Positions 11,166 through 22,171 of a stretch of DNA of 64,000 nucleotides are shown here, in pieces. Every line of letters begins with the position of its first letter. The first letter of the stretch is position 1. The position numbers and the translations under genes were made by a program. Source of the DNA: Corticium candelabrum (taxonomy: Eukaryota > Porifera > Homoscleromorpha > Homosclerophorida > Plakinidae). Where the stretch lies: positions 5,986,068 through 6,050,067 of the forward strand of contig NC_085100.1 of assembly GCF_963422355.1 (NCBI RefSeq), read 5' to 3'. The notes under the pieces were generated by a model. That model was given only the letters and a program-made list of their open reading frames with translations, ran no database searches and was not told the origin of the DNA.

Positions 11166-12694
11166 TCATACTGCATGTCTATATAAGTACTCACTGTGTA
11201 ATTTTTCAAGCTTCTTTGGTGGCAGGCAAGGCTTTGCTTGTTTATCTTTGTGGGTTTTCAGACCACGTACACTGCTGCTAATTAATTCGTCTTTTGTAAA
11301 GACAATTGCAGCTAACTCTCTCAGAGCGACGGAAGCGGATGATGCAGCTCTGCATTTTCTTTCAACAAAGGCTAGAACGACATCAATCATGAAATCTCTG
11401 AATTTGTGTTAACAATGACGAAAAACCACAAACCACGTCTATATTATTGCCATCTTCATTCTCCTAAAACAATTAACACATTATTTAACTTAATAGTAAT
11501 AAATTAAAGACAGGATGAAGTTTAATTGAGAAGACTTACGTTGTCACTTCCTAATTCTTCATTTCTAGTTCTTCTATTAATGATCTAAAAGAATAAAAGC
11601 GTTGATTTAGTAATTGAAAAAATTGTTTTGTGACGTAATTAATTGTTTATCTAGAGTTTATCATGCAACACGTACAACAAATGCACGCAGGGTGTTCTCT
11701 TAATTAAAGCAGTGAGCAGCAATTGAATCTTACCTTTTTCAAGTTATCTACCATCTTTCTCACAGTGTCTTCCAGCCGTTGTACTCGTTCTCGTAAATTT
11801 AATTGTTCAGAGGGTTGATCTTGCTGTCAAAACAACAGTAAATAATTAGCTTATGGCCTCAATCAAGTTAATCTGATTATAACATAACTATGCCATATTA
11901 ATTAGTAAAAGGCAATCTTGCATGTCTAGCTAAACCAACTGACAAATTGGTTTCAATATTGCTTTCAATATTGATCTCTTCTGAATCTTTGTCAGGCTCG
12001 CCGCAGTTACGTAGAAATATATCAAAAACACAATCAATCGCGAACGTTTCTTAAGTCAAAACTTCAGCTAACCAATGCTGTTTCAAGTCTGCAGCTGCAG
12101 GTGAATCCGGGTCCATTCTTTCTGACACCATTAGTCCACATTGATACCGAGCAGTTGAACGTGCTCGGTTAGATCTGGCCAGCTGCAAAGAAATTTTAAT
12201 TAAAGATATAACACCAGACTGCTACTTATTTAGCCCGTCAATTCAACCAACCGGACAGGATACGGCAGCATGCAGAGAAGACCTAAGGTAATGACTTACT
12301 TTCTTAGCGAGTGGGGGATCGTCATCATCAGCTGACGAAGAGCTGGAGAAGACGTCGACCTCTGTAAACGACCGCTTTTTCGGTAGTCTTTTTTCGTTTC
12401 CCTGCTCCATTTCCAGATTCTTCACGAGCACGTCGACCTCGTGTGCAAGAGGGCCTCGCCTATCTATTGACATTGTACACAAAATCGACTTCAGGCTCGT
12501 ACAGTTGATGGGCACAAATAATTGATACCTGAAAATTTCAGAATTTTTGCTGGATACACAGAGCCTCCCCAGCGAACCATAGTCGTTTCATCAACTTCTT
12601 CCCTTCTGTCGACCAGGTCACTAGATTCCACGACAGAGTACTGCCGTTCTTCGGGCCAGAATACTAGAGCAACTTTTTTCGGGGAGATGGCCAT
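11166..12694 (-). CDS. BEN-domain protein encoded by the EnSpm-like element (6 exons)
   Basis: A spliced minus-strand gene divergent from the transposase. Likely exons: 12694-12527 (start MAISPKKVALVFW, an SH3-like block ending YPAKILKFS); about 12490-12305 (basic and acidic linker, donor GTAAGT after LAKK); 12183-12074 (acceptor TTTGCAG, donor GTTAGC); about 11825-11733 (coiled coil with RERVQRLEDTVRKM, donor GTAAGA); 11584-11541 (donor GTAAGT); about 11447-11166. The last exon has a typical BEN-domain pattern (LAAIVFTKDELISSSVRG then LPPKKLEKLHSEY). BEN domains bind DNA or chromatin proteins. Such a second gene is seen in animal EnSpm-like elements from memory, where it may assist transposition. 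A frame discrepancy near 11390 between the domain and upstream exon sequence may be a missed splice site or a 1-base change. Confidence 0.6.
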
Positions 12695-12809
12695 TTCTTT
12701 CACCGAGCTTGACTATGTCGGCAACTTGCCTAGTCTTACACTCAGTCAAGACACCGGTACTAGTTGATCCCACGTTGAAACAAGCGCGCCATCATGAGTA
12801 CATAATTCA

Positions 12810-15800
12810 ATGAGGACGTTGTCCAACGAATTGGTACTCGACTACGTCAAACTTGATGAGGATTCTTGTTGGACATGTTTGCGCTGTTTCAAGACCTATA
12901 TTAGTAAATATAATGTGCAAAGACATCTGGCATCGAGTTACGTCAAATCTTCAAGACCGACGACTAGTTACGGTATATCTAGTAGATCTAGAGATGGGCA
13001 GCACATACTCGGATCTTTGTGGAATGCATTCGTTTGCCTTTGTAGTCAATTCTTCTACCTGTCCCGTCGCTCCCAAGCGTACGCAGTGTATGGACAAGAG
13101 TGCAGGACAATTACGATCTAACATGCCGGTAATGTTTGTCAGTATAGTGTTGAAGCCTATTATAAGCATGCAACAGACAGGCAGCTGAGTCGTGTAGGTG
13201 GTACGACATGCAGATACTATGGCAGTCTATAAAGAAGTTTAAACTTGCTTTGTTGTTGTCGTTATTGTTGTTGTTGCTGTTGTTGTCGTCAAGGTTCAAT
13301 TAAAAGCGCTGAAGTTAATAAATTTACTTATTTGTAAAATTTAAATATTTATACTTAATTAATTAAACAAAAATTTGATTAAAGCTTATGGAAGAGGTAC
13401 AGTCAATGGACAGCACGTATTGTGAAGATGTAGAAATGAGGTTAGCTTGTTTGTTAATTAAGGTGGAAAGAACAGTCTTCCTTATATATAATATTTGGTA
13501 GCTCGTTTGAAACAGACTGTGAAATATCTGATCAATCTTCTGAAGAACTAGATAATTCGTCTACAGACTCAGAAATTGACATTGATAGTTTCTCTTCCGA
13601 CATGGACAAGCCTTTGTACGACGGCTGTCCTATTAATAAGTCAGAGCACTTGACTGCCGTACTTGCTTTCATCACGCGCCATAGCTGCAATCAGCGAATG
13701 ACAACAGATCTCTTACACTTAATCAGACTACACTGCTCTACAGAAAACTCTTGTGAAAAAACCTGGATGGTCTTTCATCTAAGAGTCAGAAGCTGCTTGA
13801 TCTTCGAACTGATCACACCTTGCACGACGTTTGTAGTGAGTGTGGAATTTTGTATCCTGAAGACTGTTCCATCGTTTCTTGCCCAACAGCACATTGTACA
13901 GGGTAGAAAATTATTCTGGTCATCAATATTTATGTATCTATAGAGTCAGTCTGAATGTTGTTGGAACAGACTTAGGTACAAAGGCACGCTTGAAGATCAG
14001 ATGTTTCGAAGAAGACATTCATTCATTGCAACCACATCGTTGGAAGATGAGATTCGCCTTGTTTTGGAAAGTAAACCTAATTAAGTGATCATAATAGAAC
14101 TTGACTTTTTTAAGACTTGTTATCTTTGTGATCTATATATAGGACCGGGTGTTTGGGACATCATGCTTGATTACAAACGAGAGCAGTCTTCCAGCTCTAC
14201 GATCAATGACATATGTCATGGAATGTGTTACAAGGAAACACACAACTCTCTCACACGCTCTGCAGTGACTCTACTCTTAATACCGATGGTGTACTACTGT
14301 ACAAGTCCTCATCAACCAACGTCTGGCCTGTTTTTGCCGTAATCAATGAGTTGCCACCATCCATACAATAATGTACTAGGCATTTATCAGACAAACTACT
14401 AGTAATTACTCTTTTCGTTCTAAAGATTTCAACGCAAAAATTGCATTTTGTGTGGGCTGTGGCAAGGGCAAGGCAAACCGCCTATGACATCGCTTGTAAT
14501 GCTGTTTGTAGAAGGTATGAACAATCTAAGCCGCAAAGGTTAGAGAACAGTATACCTATGATCGAGCTAGGACACGCTGAGAAATGTTTCTAATTAATTA
14601 ATCATTATACACTGTATTTAGGCTTTGACTGCAAGCCTTTCGGAAATGCTCATCATGTTCATTGCACAGCCAAAGCCATTGCTTGTGTCGCAGACTTACC
14701 TGCAAAAGCTGACGTTTTATGTATGTCTCATCACTCTGGCAATTACAGCTGTCTACTCTGCGAACAAAAAGGTGTGCATGTTTCGAGACGACGCGGGCAC
14801 GTCCATGTCTTTCCCTTCTCGGAAGAAGCTCCAGCAAGAACGAAAGAGTCCTTTAAACGAAATGCACGAGAAGCAGTGCGATTGCAACAACAGATATGCA
14901 TGCATAGTTAGTCCTCTAGCTATTCCATGCAGTTATTTTCTTTCATGTAATTTTACGAGTACATATTAGACTGCAGGAGTAAAGACCGCTTCGCAGGTGC
15001 TTCTTTTGTGCCATTTTGACCCAGTGAGAGGCACTGTCATCGACTACATGCACGGTATTCTGTTAGGAGTCACAAAAACGCTGTTGCACCGTTGGATTGA
15101 TAACGAGCACAAAGGAGAACGATTTTATATTGGAAATAAGGTGGCAAGTGTTCTATTTGTTTTTGCTCGTGTCTCGATTGGCATAAATTTAGAAAGTTAT
15201 CTTTCGTTTCTAGAGAGAGCTGATAGACCAATGCCTTTGTAACATTAAGCCTCCCGACTATGTGAAAAGAGTGCCTCGAGGTCTACAGTGGTTAGGACGC
15301 TGGAAAGGTCTGCATATATACATAGATACGAAGTGGCTAGACATGCATTGAAGTATAAATCTTCGTCTTGCAGCGTCAGAGTTCAGATCTTGGCTTTTGT
15401 TTTACGGTATTCCCTGTCTTTGGGGAATTTTGCCCAGTTGCTACTTGAATCACTTTGCCTTGTTGACGGAGGAAATTTTTATCTTTCTTAGTGCAAAATT
15501 ATCTGAAGACGCTATTAAGAGAGCAGAAACCGTCTTACAGGCCTTTTGTGAGCAACTAGAGCCATTATATGGTATTTCAACAAATTTTTACTCAATTTGT
15601 CTTTAATAATTAAAGGTTTTTTTATAATTTTAAAGGTGCTAACATCTGGGCTTTAAATTTTCATAATCTTAGACACCTTTCACAACAGGTGAGAAATTGG
15701 GGGCCTCTTTGGACTCATTCTTACTTCTCGTTTGAAGACATGAATGGATGTATCAAAAAATTGGCCCATGGCACGGGCAATGTCATCTGCCAGGTATAAT

Positions 15801-16382
15801 GTGAAAGAATGTTTGCAATTGTTTGTTCTGTTTTATTTGAAAAGATGATTTTATTATTGAAACAGATTGCACGGATGTTGTCCTATGCGAAAGCAAGTGA
15901 AATGAGTTTCAGTCCAAAAACATCTACCTCCGGCAAATCTGCCACCAGAAGTTGACCATTCTCTTCAGAGTACTCAACGTGAGAACTTATATTAACTTAA
16001 CTTAGGCTTCGTGGTTTTGATCTACAAGCTTGCGTACGATATTTCAATCAGGTTTAGAACGCTCGGACCTGTTACAAAAATTGACAAAGAAGACACAGTG
16101 CTAGCTTTAGCTAGAGAGTTAGGCGTTTCATGGGAAAATCTACGTGAGTGTTCTAGGATTCAACGCCGGAATACCGTCTTCTTTGCTAGAACTTACCAAG
16201 CTTTTCAGCGAAGGGACCCGACCGTTGTTTCTCTTGAAACAAATATGTGCGCCATAGTGCAGAGGTGGCTTGTTGATGTCAGCAAAAACAAGCTGTACGC
16301 AGTTTTGGAGATGCTGACAATTGTGAAGAGAGCTTCCCCAAGAAGACAGATATTCGATGCTGTTAGCTGTCTGCAAAAATAG
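12810..16382 (+). CDS. EnSpm/CACTA-like transposase (multi-exon, probably broken)
   Basis: Plus-strand gene built of several exons. The N-terminus (12810-12960) carries a C2H2-like finger (CLRCFKTYISKYNVQRHL). A clear 60-bp intron (13441-13500) joins MEEVQSMDSTYCEDVEM to an acidic Ser/Asp-rich stretch and the block GCPINKSEHLTAVLAF. A CxxC cluster follows near 13835. The core has LNTDGVLLYKSS (about 14280, first catalytic-type Asp), CVADLPAKADVL and a CLLCEQKG zinc-binding block (14690-14780), then FDPVRGTVIDYMHG (about 15015, second Asp). Later come FYGIPCLWGILP, NLRHLSQQVRNWGPLW and HGTGN (15397-15780). The C-terminus ends in KLYAVLEMLTIVKRASP at 16382. This order matches animal EnSpm transposases. 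At least two frame changes (near 13760 and 13990) do not coincide with good splice sites. Cut-and-paste activity in the nucleus is inferred from family. Confidence 0.7.
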
Positions 16383-17028
16383 CAAAGCCAGTCAGAGCTG
16401 ACACAATATGTGTTTTACGTTCGTGCATGCATGTGTTCAAGTGTACATTATCAGCATGCATGTGTACGTGATTAAATGAGAATGTCTGTAATGAGACTAC
16501 CAATTATGTAAGACTTACTTGTTTCGTTTTTTCTATGCCTAGAATTGTCAGACTAGAAGACGTTCACGACAAAATCGTCTTTATCAAGACAAGCAGACAT
16601 TGCCCCCACAACTTCGTAATAGGGAGACCAAACTCCTACGAAACTTTTTGAATATATTACAGGGATCGAGTCACGGGAGCGATGGCCAAATTACACGAAA
16701 CGACAGGGAGTCACACGGAATCACAAATAATTATAACGAGTTTGTTAATATGACTTGGATGCATGTTACAATAATAATGGGAATCACGCAGACTACTCTA
16801 CATGTACGAGAGATTACGCTGATGATATTGTTTGTTTGTGTTCTATAATAATATATGATGTCGGAAGATGATAATGATGATGATAATGATAATCATGATG
16901 ATGCCATAAAGTAGGATATGAGTAAAATTCTTTAAATTTGTGTATCATATACTTATTACATATTGCTATGGAAGAGCATACAATATGTGGCTTGAGCAAA
17001 ACTATCACGATTTCTATCTTGCCATGAA
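16383..17028. other. Transposase 3' flank, no gene
   Basis: After the transposase stop there is AT-rich non-coding DNA with an imperfect (GATGAT/GATAAT)n stretch at 16862-16905. No further gene is visible. Confidence 0.5.
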
Positions 17029-17254
17029 AGCATAGAAAGTAAGGTTGGCATCATACCCTGTTTACCATAAATTTTACCTTGCCATGAAAGCATGGAATCT
17101 AGGGTGACTATGAATGCCCAGTTCTTACCATGCCTTGAAAGCACGGTAATCATGGCTTACCTTGCTTTTCCTTGCAATTCCCATGTTCTCAAAGCACGGT
17201 AGCCATGGTGTAACCTTGAATTCCCTGCTATTTCCTTACTACACCTGACACGGG
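17029..17254. repeat. Right subterminal repeats of the EnSpm-like element
   Basis: Four diverged copies of a roughly 60-bp unit containing CTTGCCATGAAAGCATGG or CATGCCTTGAAAGCACGG lie end to end, followed by the right terminal repeat (17232-17254). The CATGG-type core is shared with the left end. Confidence 0.65.
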
Positions 17255-17660
17255 AGAGAGTGATCAGTTTTGAGGAAGCTTTCGACAGTTGTGAGCTGTA
17301 CACGTGAGTGAGTATCGAGTTGTGTTGATCGCGGTAATCTAGAATGAGATTTCATTGCGATCGATGTGTGAAGTAATAGACACACCTATAGATGCAACAG
17401 TCGTGTTTTGCTTTTTGCCGCTTTGACTATGTAAATGCTACCCGAATCAATGCGTCTGCATGTTACTACGGTATCTAGCAGCAGCTCTCTTTTCCTGATT
17501 TTTTACTAAATACAGCTAGTGTATTGAACAACGTATTCTAGACGTAGTTTTAAAATTTCACTCTGCAGCTGTATAGTACGTGCTCGCTCGCACAGGTGGG
17601 AATGCAATGAGCACCCATTATTATTTTTAGACTATTAGGTGTCTTAGTGAATGACTGAAC
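17255..17660. other. Spacer, no gene
   Basis: Between the EnSpm-like element and the next compound-repeat copy I see no conserved coding or structural signal. Confidence 0.4.
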
Positions 17661-17899
17661 AAACTACCTCGGATAATTGAACGCCTGAATCGGATAATTG
17701 AACGCCCGATTCGGATAATTGAACGCCGGGTTCGGATAATTGAACGCAAAATACTATAGTAGATGCTCGCTAGCATTGTATTTGGCGAGCGATGGCGTTC
17801 TGTCTTTACCTATTCGCGTAAACAATGGTGGTGGTACGTAGCAATAGTTTCTGTCAACGAAACCTCGGGAACTAAGAAAACAGAATATCAGTTGCTCTT
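17661..17899 (-). repeat. Compound repeat, 5' piece of a copy split by the gypsy element
   Basis: Three tandem GGATAATTGAACGCC-type minisatellite units (17670-17745), then the reversed closing block (GCGAGCGATGGCGTTCTGTC and following) up to the CTCTT target duplication. The copy resumes at 22312, on the far side of the gypsy element. Confidence 0.8.
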
Positions 17900-18039
17900 T
17901 GTCGTGTATTCACTCAATGTACTCTTCAACACACGTTAACGGCCGCTACTCTAACACTGACTCAAACACCGGTTCAGTCATCCTTTATCTACCGCAAACC
18001 CCAGTTCCCGTATGCTAGCAAGCATCTACAAACACAACA
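17900..18039 (-). repeat. 3' LTR of the gypsy element
   Basis: A 140-bp LTR, identical base for base to the copy at 22172-22311 when the two are laid side by side. On the minus strand it reads TGTTGTGTTTGTAGATGC and ends CACGACA. The pol stop codon (about 18015) lies inside it. Confidence 0.93.
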
Positions 18040-19103
18040 TTTTCTCCCCCTTCTAATCGAGTTGCATATTCCACCTCAAAATCTTCGAAGCGTTTGGGCC
18101 TTGTCCTCACTCGTTTTGGCCTTGTTGTTTCTGTCTCATTTTCATGATCATGGGCAGTGCCTGCATCACTTGCTGCCTCTCCTTCGACTTCGACATTTCC
18201 CCCATCGTGTTGATTTCCTGTCATGTCTTCTGAGATCTCCTCTTCCCCATCAGTCCAGCTGAGTACTGCAGCTGTATTTGCAACACCAGCTGGCTTCGCC
18301 ACAGCAATTAATTGGTCAGCATGCCACAGACGTCCATCTTGTAGCAGGTAAGTGTCCTTCCCTACCCTTGACCAGACTTCTACTGGATCGGACAATTGCG
18401 ACTTCAACTTATGGCCTCTTAGCGGACGCTTTACTCTTACCCAACTTCCGGGAGAAAAGGACGAAGCTCTAGCTCTCCTTTTATGATCTACATATGCCTT
18501 CATCGCTGCCTGTTTCCTTGCCACGACCTCGTCCGCATTCTTCAGCTGAAGTGATCCCTTCTTATCTTGCCTAGGAATCATCTGGGATAAGGGCTGCCGA
18601 AGCTTTCGGCCCAACATAACTTCTGCTGGTGATTTCCTCGTAAGTGAATGCGCCGTAGACCGGTAATTAAACAATGTGCTTTGCACTGAACTCTCCACTG
18701 AACGTCCTTCCAACAACCCTGTCTTCAGGCCTTGTTTAAGCACTTGATTGAATCTTTCGACTCCTCCATTTGCTTTTGGATGATACAGTGGTGTGAGAAT
18801 ATGGCGAATACCCCGTTCTCGTGACCACTGCTGAAACTCATACGACCGGAACTGAGGTCCATTGTCCGTTGTTATCGACTCAGGAAACCCCCACCTAACA
18901 ATAAGGTCTTCCAAAAACTGCACAACCTCTTGCGTCCGCACTTGTGAGCACAGTCTTACTTCTGGCCACTTTGATCCCAGATCATGAACTACAATAGCGT
19001 ATCGCTGGTGAGCCATTGCTATTTGAATTTCTCCAAAGATATCTACCTGAAGTCGTTGCCACGGTACCGCTGTCCAAGGAGTAGGTTGTAATGGAGCATG
19101 TAC
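18015..19103 (-). CDS. Gypsy integrase core and C-terminal domain
   Basis: The longest open part is 18015-19016 (333 codons), but coding similarity in this frame extends upstream to about 19103, where it meets the other pol frame. The first catalytic Asp lies in a VDIFG block just upstream of the first Met. The second is in DNGPQFRS and the Glu in NGGVERFN, giving the DDE triad of retroviral-type integrases that insert the cDNA. The C-terminal part is basic and then acidic (Glu/Asp-rich, then RPKRVRTRPKRFEDF); I see no chromodomain. The reading frame differs by one base step from the upstream gag-pol frame and no slippery heptamer is evident at the junction, so I read it as a frameshift mutation or assembly error rather than programmed shifting. 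Confidence 0.85.
   Translation of the reverse strand, partial: VHAPLQPTPWTAVPWQRLQVDIFGEIQIAMAHQRYAIVVHDLGSKWPEVRLCSQVRTQEVVQFLEDLIVRWGFPESITTDNGPQFRSYEFQQWSRERGIRHILTPLYHPKANGGVERFNQVLKQGLKTGLLEGRSVESSVQSTLFNYRSTAHSLTRKSPAEVMLGRKLRQPLSQMIPRQDKKGSLQLKNADEVVARKQAAMKAYVDHKRRARASSFSPGSWVRVKRPLRGHKLKSQLSDPVEVWSRVGKDTYLLQDGRLWHADQLIAVAKPAGVANTAAVLSWTDGEEEISEDMTGNQHDGGNVEVEGEAASDAGTAHDHENETETTRPKRVRTRPKRFEDFEVEYATRLEGGENVVFVDAC
18040..18055 (-). promoter_or_regulatory. Polypurine tract of the gypsy element
   Basis: On the minus strand AGAAGGGGGAGAAAA directly abuts the 3' LTR, the expected plus-strand DNA primer site. Confidence 0.85.
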
Positions 19104-22100
19104 AGTTGGCGAGACTTCCCGCTGACAAGGCAGGGCTCACAATCTCTCACCATTTGCTCAATTTGGCGGTCAATCCCAGGCCACCAGGCAAACTCTCGGC
19201 ATCTCTGTTTCATACGAACAACCCCCAAGTGACCCTCATGAGCTAGCTGTAGCACCCGTTTCTGCAGCAACCTTGGTACGACTATTCGATTCCCTCTCAT
19301 CAGACAACTCGACTTTCCACCCACAGGTGCCAACTCGTGTCGAACATTCCAAAAAGGACGGGACTCTCCTTTGACATCGTGCCATCCTTCCCGGATGCAC
19401 CTTAAAACCGTTTGGATTTCTGCATCTGCACCTGACTCCCTTTCCATTTCATCCAAGGGTACCCCCGGGCTCCATGTGCTCAACAATAATATACATTCTT
19501 CCACATCATCAGAGTCCCATGCTGAATTCTCAGCTGGAGCTGGTGACCTCGACAGTAGATCAGCAACTTGATTGGAATGACCAGGTCGATATTCCACGCG
19601 GAATGTATACTTGTACAGCCGTTCTGTCCACCGGTGTAATCGCAATGGCCTTTGACCTGTTCCTGACGCAGATAGCAGTGATACCAAGGCTTGGTGATCG
19701 GTACGAAGTACAAACGGTCGTCCAAACAAAAATACATGCCACTTCTCACACGCCCACACACAGGCCAATGCCTCCCGTTCTCCCACAGCATATTTCTGCT
19801 CTGCTGGTGACAACGCACGGGACGCATATGCCACAGGACGTTCCTGTCCATCTTGTATTTGAGACAATACTGCCCCAATAGCTACTCCAGAAGCGTCACA
19901 CGACACAAAGGTGTCCGCTGTGGATGAAAAGTGGGCAAGAACTGGTGCTGATGTGACAAGCTGTTTCAATTTGTCAAATGCCGTTTGACATTCAGTGGAC
20001 CATTCCCAATGGGCATCCTTCCGTAATAAGCACCGCAAAGGAGAAGAGATATCAGCATAGCCCTGCACGAACCGGAGGTAGTAATTTGTCATACCGAGGA
20101 ATGAATTTAGTTCTGTCACTGATGTCGGTTCTTTCAGTCTTTCAACTGCTTCTATGTTAGATGTTAGAGGACGAATACCACTCGCCGAAATACTGTGTCC
20201 CACAAATGATATTTCCTTAACTGCAAAAGTGCACTTGTCCACATTTAGTGTCAAATTGTGATGTTGTAGTCGTTGAAACACATCATTCAGTCTCTTATTG
20301 TGACTTGGTCGATCTGGCCCATGAACGACAATATCGTCCATGTAGACAGCAACTCCTGGTATTCCGGCTACGACCGTAACCATGACTTTCTGGAAGGCAC
20401 TTGGGGCCGATGCCAAACCGAATGGCATTCTCTTGAACTGGTAAGTCCCCTTATGTGTTACAAATGCTGTAATAAAGCGACTTTCCTCTGCCAAAGGTAT
20501 TTGCAAGTACCCCTGGTTTAAGTCCAGCTTCGAAAATACTGTAGATCCATAAAACTCTGCCGCTATGTCTTCCATTGTTGGAAGTGGATGCTTGCCAGGT
20601 ATGATTGCCTGATTGGCTCTTCGAAGGTCTACGCAGAGTCTAATTGCCCCTGATTTCTTCCATACAACTACTAAATTTGAGATCCATGGGGATGAATCCA
20701 CTTTTTCAATGATATCCAAACTCTCCCAACGATCCAACTCCTCTGCCACCCTCTCTCGTAGAGCCAGTGGCAATCTCCTAAGTGGCTGCATAATCGGTGG
20801 TACGGTGGTGTTCACTAACGGGCAATGAACAAAGTGATTGGCTTTCCCCAATCCACTGAACACCCTAGGCCATCTCCGACTCCAACCTCCCTTAGTAACT
20901 CCATCGTTGAGCAAGTCAACCGCTTGTACACTATGACTGCCTAGTTCTTCTGGATCCCAACAAATTTGAAATCCCAGGGCATCAAACAAGTCGAGACCTA
21001 GTATGTCTGTCCCCTTGTCTGTAATATAGAATGGAAACTCTGCTAATTGACATCTCCGGTATCGGACTGGTAGCTTTGCCTTTCCCAACACCTTTATTGG
21101 CGATCCTGCATAACCAACTAGCTTTCGATTTGCTGGTTCCAGCTTACTCCAAGAAAACCATCGATCATATGACCTTTTTGACAGCACTGAAACCTTCGCC
21201 CCCAAGTCAATAACAAGTGACAAACTGACACCAGCTAACTCGCAAACGCATTGGCGATACTCGAGTGTACTGGACTGACCACCAACAACATTGATTCGAA
21301 CGGTCTCCAACTCTACCCCTTGCTCATTGCCACAATCAACTTCCTGGATCTGTGACTGTTTCTTTGACCTACAGCAACGTGCGTAGTGTCCTATTCTCCC
21401 ACATTTTCTACAGGTCTGTGTTGATGCTGGGCATGTTGAACCCTTGTGAACCGAGAACCCACAGTTACCACATTTGCCGTCTCCTCTGCTACTCCAGCCG
21501 CTTTTACCTGGCCGTGTCTGTACTTGACGAATCCCACGTGACTCCTGTGCCAATTGACCCAAAGCTGTATTAGTTAAACCTCCTGGCACTGCATCCATTA
21601 CGCTACCTGACACTGTCGCAATAGCTGCTGAATCCCTAGCCGCCTCTTCCATCCGTGATGCCAGTACAATTGCTTTGTCTAGAGTAAGATCTTCATCTTC
21701 TTCCAACAAGCGGTCTCTCACTTTACCACAAACCGTCTTTTCTATAAGTTGATCCCTAATCATTTCGTCATGCAACGGTCCAAACTTGCAAGTGGCTGCT
21801 AGCTGTCTCAGAGCAAACACATATTGCTTCACGGACTCTCCTTGATGTTGCTTTCTTTGTCGGAATTTGAATCTCTCGACCATAGAATTGAGTCTCGGTC
21901 CGAACAACGTCGCACACACATCACGTAACTGAACGTATGATTCCGTCTCTGTCTCCGTCGAAAGTATCCGCTGCCCTTCCAGTCCTAAGCAATGAGTCAA
22001 AAGGGCGCGTAGTCGAGGCTTGTTGTCTGCTTCGTCTTTGATTGCCGCGGCTGCCACGTAGGTGTCAAAAGCGGACAACCAATGCTTCCATGGCACCGCC

Positions 22101-22156
22101 GGTTCCCCCGGGTGTGGAAGGAAAGGAGGAGGCGGGTGAATGCCTGAAGTCGCCAT
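19043..22156 (-). CDS. Gypsy Gag-Pol polyprotein (gag, protease, RT, RNase H, start of integrase)
   Basis: The open frame reaches back to 22204 inside the LTR. I place the start at 22156 (MATSGIHPPPP), the first Met after the LTR and primer site. Positions below count from 22204. Capsid-like region about 35-200; two CCHC knuckles about 245-278 (CGNCGF, CRKCGRIGHYARC); protease about 325-420 with D333-L-G-A instead of the usual D-S/T-G-A. RT about 470-660 has VFSKLDLNQGYLQIP and YMDD (621-624). RNase H about 745-850 has SCDASGVAIGAVLSQ and RTDHQALVSLL. The integrase HHCC finger begins near 975 (HEGHLGVVRMKQ) and ends with CEPC. The frame then runs into 25 unrelated residues and a stop at 19043, while the integrase core continues in another frame. 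Confidence 0.92.
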   Translation of the reverse strand: MATSGIHPPPPFLPHPGEPAVPWKHWLSAFDTYVAAAAIKDEADNKPRLRALLTHCLGLEGQRILSTETETESYVQLRDVCATLFGPRLNSMVERFKFRQRKQHQGESVKQYVFALRQLAATCKFGPLHDEMIRDQLIEKTVCGKVRDRLLEEDEDLTLDKAIVLASRMEEAARDSAAIATVSGSVMDAVPGGLTNTALGQLAQESRGIRQVQTRPGKSGWSSRGDGKCGNCGFSVHKGSTCPASTQTCRKCGRIGHYARCCRSKKQSQIQEVDCGNEQGVELETVRINVVGGQSSTLEYRQCVCELAGVSLSLVIDLGAKVSVLSKRSYDRWFSWSKLEPANRKLVGYAGSPIKVLGKAKLPVRYRRCQLAEFPFYITDKGTDILGLDLFDALGFQICWDPEELGSHSVQAVDLLNDGVTKGGWSRRWPRVFSGLGKANHFVHCPLVNTTVPPIMQPLRRLPLALRERVAEELDRWESLDIIEKVDSSPWISNLVVVWKKSGAIRLCVDLRRANQAIIPGKHPLPTMEDIAAEFYGSTVFSKLDLNQGYLQIPLAEESRFITAFVTHKGTYQFKRMPFGLASAPSAFQKVMVTVVAGIPGVAVYMDDIVVHGPDRPSHNKRLNDVFQRLQHHNLTLNVDKCTFAVKEISFVGHSISASGIRPLTSNIEAVERLKEPTSVTELNSFLGMTNYYLRFVQGYADISSPLRCLLRKDAHWEWSTECQTAFDKLKQLVTSAPVLAHFSSTADTFVSCDASGVAIGAVLSQIQDGQERPVAYASRALSPAEQKYAVGEREALACVWACEKWHVFLFGRPFVLRTDHQALVSLLSASGTGQRPLRLHRWTERLYKYTFRVEYRPGHSNQVADLLSRSPAPAENSAWDSDDVEECILLLSTWSPGVPLDEMERESGADAEIQTVLRCIREGWHDVKGESRPFWNVRHELAPVGGKSSCLMRGNRIVVPRLLQKRVLQLAHEGHLGVVRMKQRCREFAWWPGIDRQIEQMVRDCEPCLVSGKSRQLYMLHYNLLLGQRYRGNDFR

Positions 22157-22171
22157 CCTCGTCGCCAATAT
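22150..22171 (-). promoter_or_regulatory. Primer-binding-type site after the 5' LTR
   Basis: Three bases inside the LTR boundary the minus strand reads TTGGCGACGAGGATGG. It begins with the TGG expected to pair with a tRNA CCA end. The tRNA was not identified. Confidence 0.65.

Larger units (their letters stand above)
10233..17254 (+). mobile_element. EnSpm/CACTA-like DNA transposon, about 7.0 kb
   Basis: The segment starts CCCGTGCCAGACAAAGCAAG and ends with the inverse of CCCGTGTCAGGTGTAGTAAG, an imperfect terminal inverted repeat of about 23 bp (17 matches, remaining differences mostly transitions). Both ends carry clusters of short subterminal repeats containing CCATGG, CATGGAA and AAAGCACGGTA motifs, a hallmark of CACTA-type elements. 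Inside are a transposase gene on the plus strand and a divergent BEN-domain gene on the minus strand. A 2-bp AG lies outside both ends and may be the target duplication. Ends and genes agree, so this is probably one element. The transposase shows probable frameshifts, so activity is doubtful. Confidence 0.65.

Noticed and set aside
19095..19110. Programmed ribosomal frameshift between the two pol frames of the young gypsy
   Set aside because: No X-XXY-YYZ slippery heptamer or shifty codon is visible at the junction, and the shift falls inside integrase rather than at a gag-pol border.
19480..19881. Open frames of about 130 codons on both strands inside the gypsy RNase H region
   Set aside because: They are shadows of the gag-pol frame, which carries all the recognised motifs.
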